Assembly (NCBI GenBank): GCA_945902745.1
Contig: CAMDNE010000001.1
Location: forward strand, 356,469-420,468
DNA: 64,000 bases
Direction of reading: 5' to 3'
Origin: Chitinophaga pinensis
GTDB taxonomy: Bacteria > Bacteroidota > Bacteroidia > Flavobacteriales_D > Crocinitomicaceae
The notes below the pieces were generated by a model. It was given only the letters and a program-made list of their open reading frames with translations. It searched no databases and had not been told where the DNA came from. This document shows positions 63,314 to 64,000 of the stretch, piece after piece. Numbering within the stretch: position 1 is the stretch's first letter; each line of letters starts with the position of its first letter. The position numbers and the translations under genes are program-made.

Positions 63314-64000
63314 CTACGATAAATTAATACGCCCGTTGCGTTCAATTTGATTTTTTAATTCTACCATTTCGTAATAGATTTCGCGCGACAGTTCAATTTT
63401 TGCTTCTGCGATGGCTATTTTTCTAGACAGTGTTAATTCCTCAAATTTCTTGTGCAATTCTAGCTGTTTTTCTCTGATAATTTCTACAAAATCATTTCTA
63501 AAAGCAAAATCCAATGTGTTAAATTCTAATAATACATTTTTTATGCGCTGCAACGTAGTGTAATTTTCTGGAATTAATTCAAAAGAATTGAAAAGTAAAT
63601 GAAGTTCTTCTTCCATTTCGTTCAAATTTTTTAAAGTAACCTTTTCTATATCGCGAAGATCTGCCGCTTTTTGGTAGGCCTGAATCTTGATCACATGATT
63701 TTTCTGTATTCTCAATAGAACGAGTTTCTTCTTTTCATTAAGAATTTTCATGTGTAACTTCATCAAAGGAACTTCTTGATTTCTTGCTGTATTAAGTGCT
63801 AATTTATTTTTAGTCGCTACACTTATCTCCTTTTGAACTAGTTGCAATTCTAGTGCGTAAAGTTGGTCAGGCAGCTCTATAGAAAGAAGTGTATGCAACG
63901 GTTTTTTATTTACTGAACATGTGTAAATTAGCTTTTTTTCATCTTTAATATATTGTTTGAAAAACGCATGAATCTTTTGTTCATGTTCCTTGTTTTTATC
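63314..64000 (-). CDS. coiled-coil hypothetical protein, N-terminus cut by window edge
   Basis: The frame is open from the right edge, with no in-frame ATG before it, so the gene starts outside the window; an internal TTG at 63898 is not a convincing start. The visible 228 residues are almost entirely helical and charged (EKVTLKNLNEMEEELHLLFN, LHKKFEELTLSRKIAIAEAK), predicting long coiled coils. No catalytic motif. Confidence 0.55.
   Translation of the reverse strand, partial: DKNKEHEQKIHAFFKQYIKDEKKLIYTCSVNKKPLHTLLSIELPDQLYALELQLVQKEISVATKNKLALNTARNQEVPLMKLHMKILNEKKKLVLLRIQKNHVIKIQAYQKAADLRDIEKVTLKNLNEMEEELHLLFNSFELIPENYTTLQRIKNVLLEFNTLDFAFRNDFVEIIREKQLELHKKFEELTLSRKIAIAEAKIELSREIYYEMVELKNQIERNGRINLS

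Noticed and set aside
1..64000. CRISPR array, insertion sequence, prophage structural genes or integrase
   Set aside because: No regularly spaced repeats, transposase or integrase motifs, or phage head/tail proteins were seen on either strand.

Overview
The window is an AT-rich chromosomal segment of a member of the Bacteroidota, most likely a flavobacterium-type organism. The evidence is a secreted protein with a type IX secretion C-terminal sorting domain (5440-6504), Bacteroidota-style -7 promoter boxes (TAnnTTTG) ahead of several genes, DUF983 and DUF3127 family proteins, and a tmRNA gene whose tag ends in YALAA. No tRNA, rRNA, CRISPR array, insertion sequence or integrase is visible.

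Positions 1-13200 are mostly housekeeping or scattered genes: a PhoD-like phosphatase cut by the left edge, a membrane histidine kinase, a YchJ-like protein, a serine hydrolase lipoprotein, DUF983, ssrA with a tandemly duplicated 3' end, a T9SS cargo protein, a BRO-N gene between two 42-bp inverted repeats, a histone-deacetylase-like hydrolase, and a minus-strand cluster with a vWA protein and a HAD-like protein. Several local duplications and palindromes occur here.

Positions 14060-41710 are a long, almost gapless plus-strand defence operon. It opens with an unusual pair: an 847-aa protein that joins a catalytically degenerate HsdM-like methylase, an HsdS-like target recognition domain and a histidine kinase (14125), and a receiver-domain protein (16680). 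A type I restriction system follows (hsdR, hsdM, two hsdS genes), interleaved with a degenerate NERD/helicase protein, a TPR/cold-shock-like protein, HEPN-like proteins and a GIY-YIG/DUF4357 protein. A three-gene module ends the operon (unknown protein, two-HKD phospholipase-D-like protein, SNF2-like helicase).

Positions 41900-62400 hold smaller accessory units: a zinc-ribbon protein, a membrane/HEPN-like protein, an LRR protein with a DUF3127 protein, a WYL transcription regulator, and a retron-type reverse transcriptase with a recognisable msr-msd-like RNA followed by three cotranscribed genes, the last carrying an intact receiver domain. Next come an SF1 helicase, an ExoX-C-like protein, two paralogous small proteins, a second retron with its own ncRNA, and a CARF-like sigma-54 activator that faces a sigma-54 promoter.

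Eight promoters in the island carry the same 15-nt palindrome (TGCA-N7-TGCA, often TGCAGATnnnCTGCA), and in all eight the palindrome ends exactly 19 nt before the last base of the -7 (TTTG-like) box. One of the eight lies in front of the WYL regulator gene. This points to one regulon that joins the methylase-kinase/restriction operon, the retron region, the DUF3127/LRR pair, the helicase and the ExoX-like gene. My leading hypothesis is a centrally controlled defence island in which a WYL protein coordinates several modules and DNA-recognition or reverse-transcription modules are wired to two-component signalling parts.
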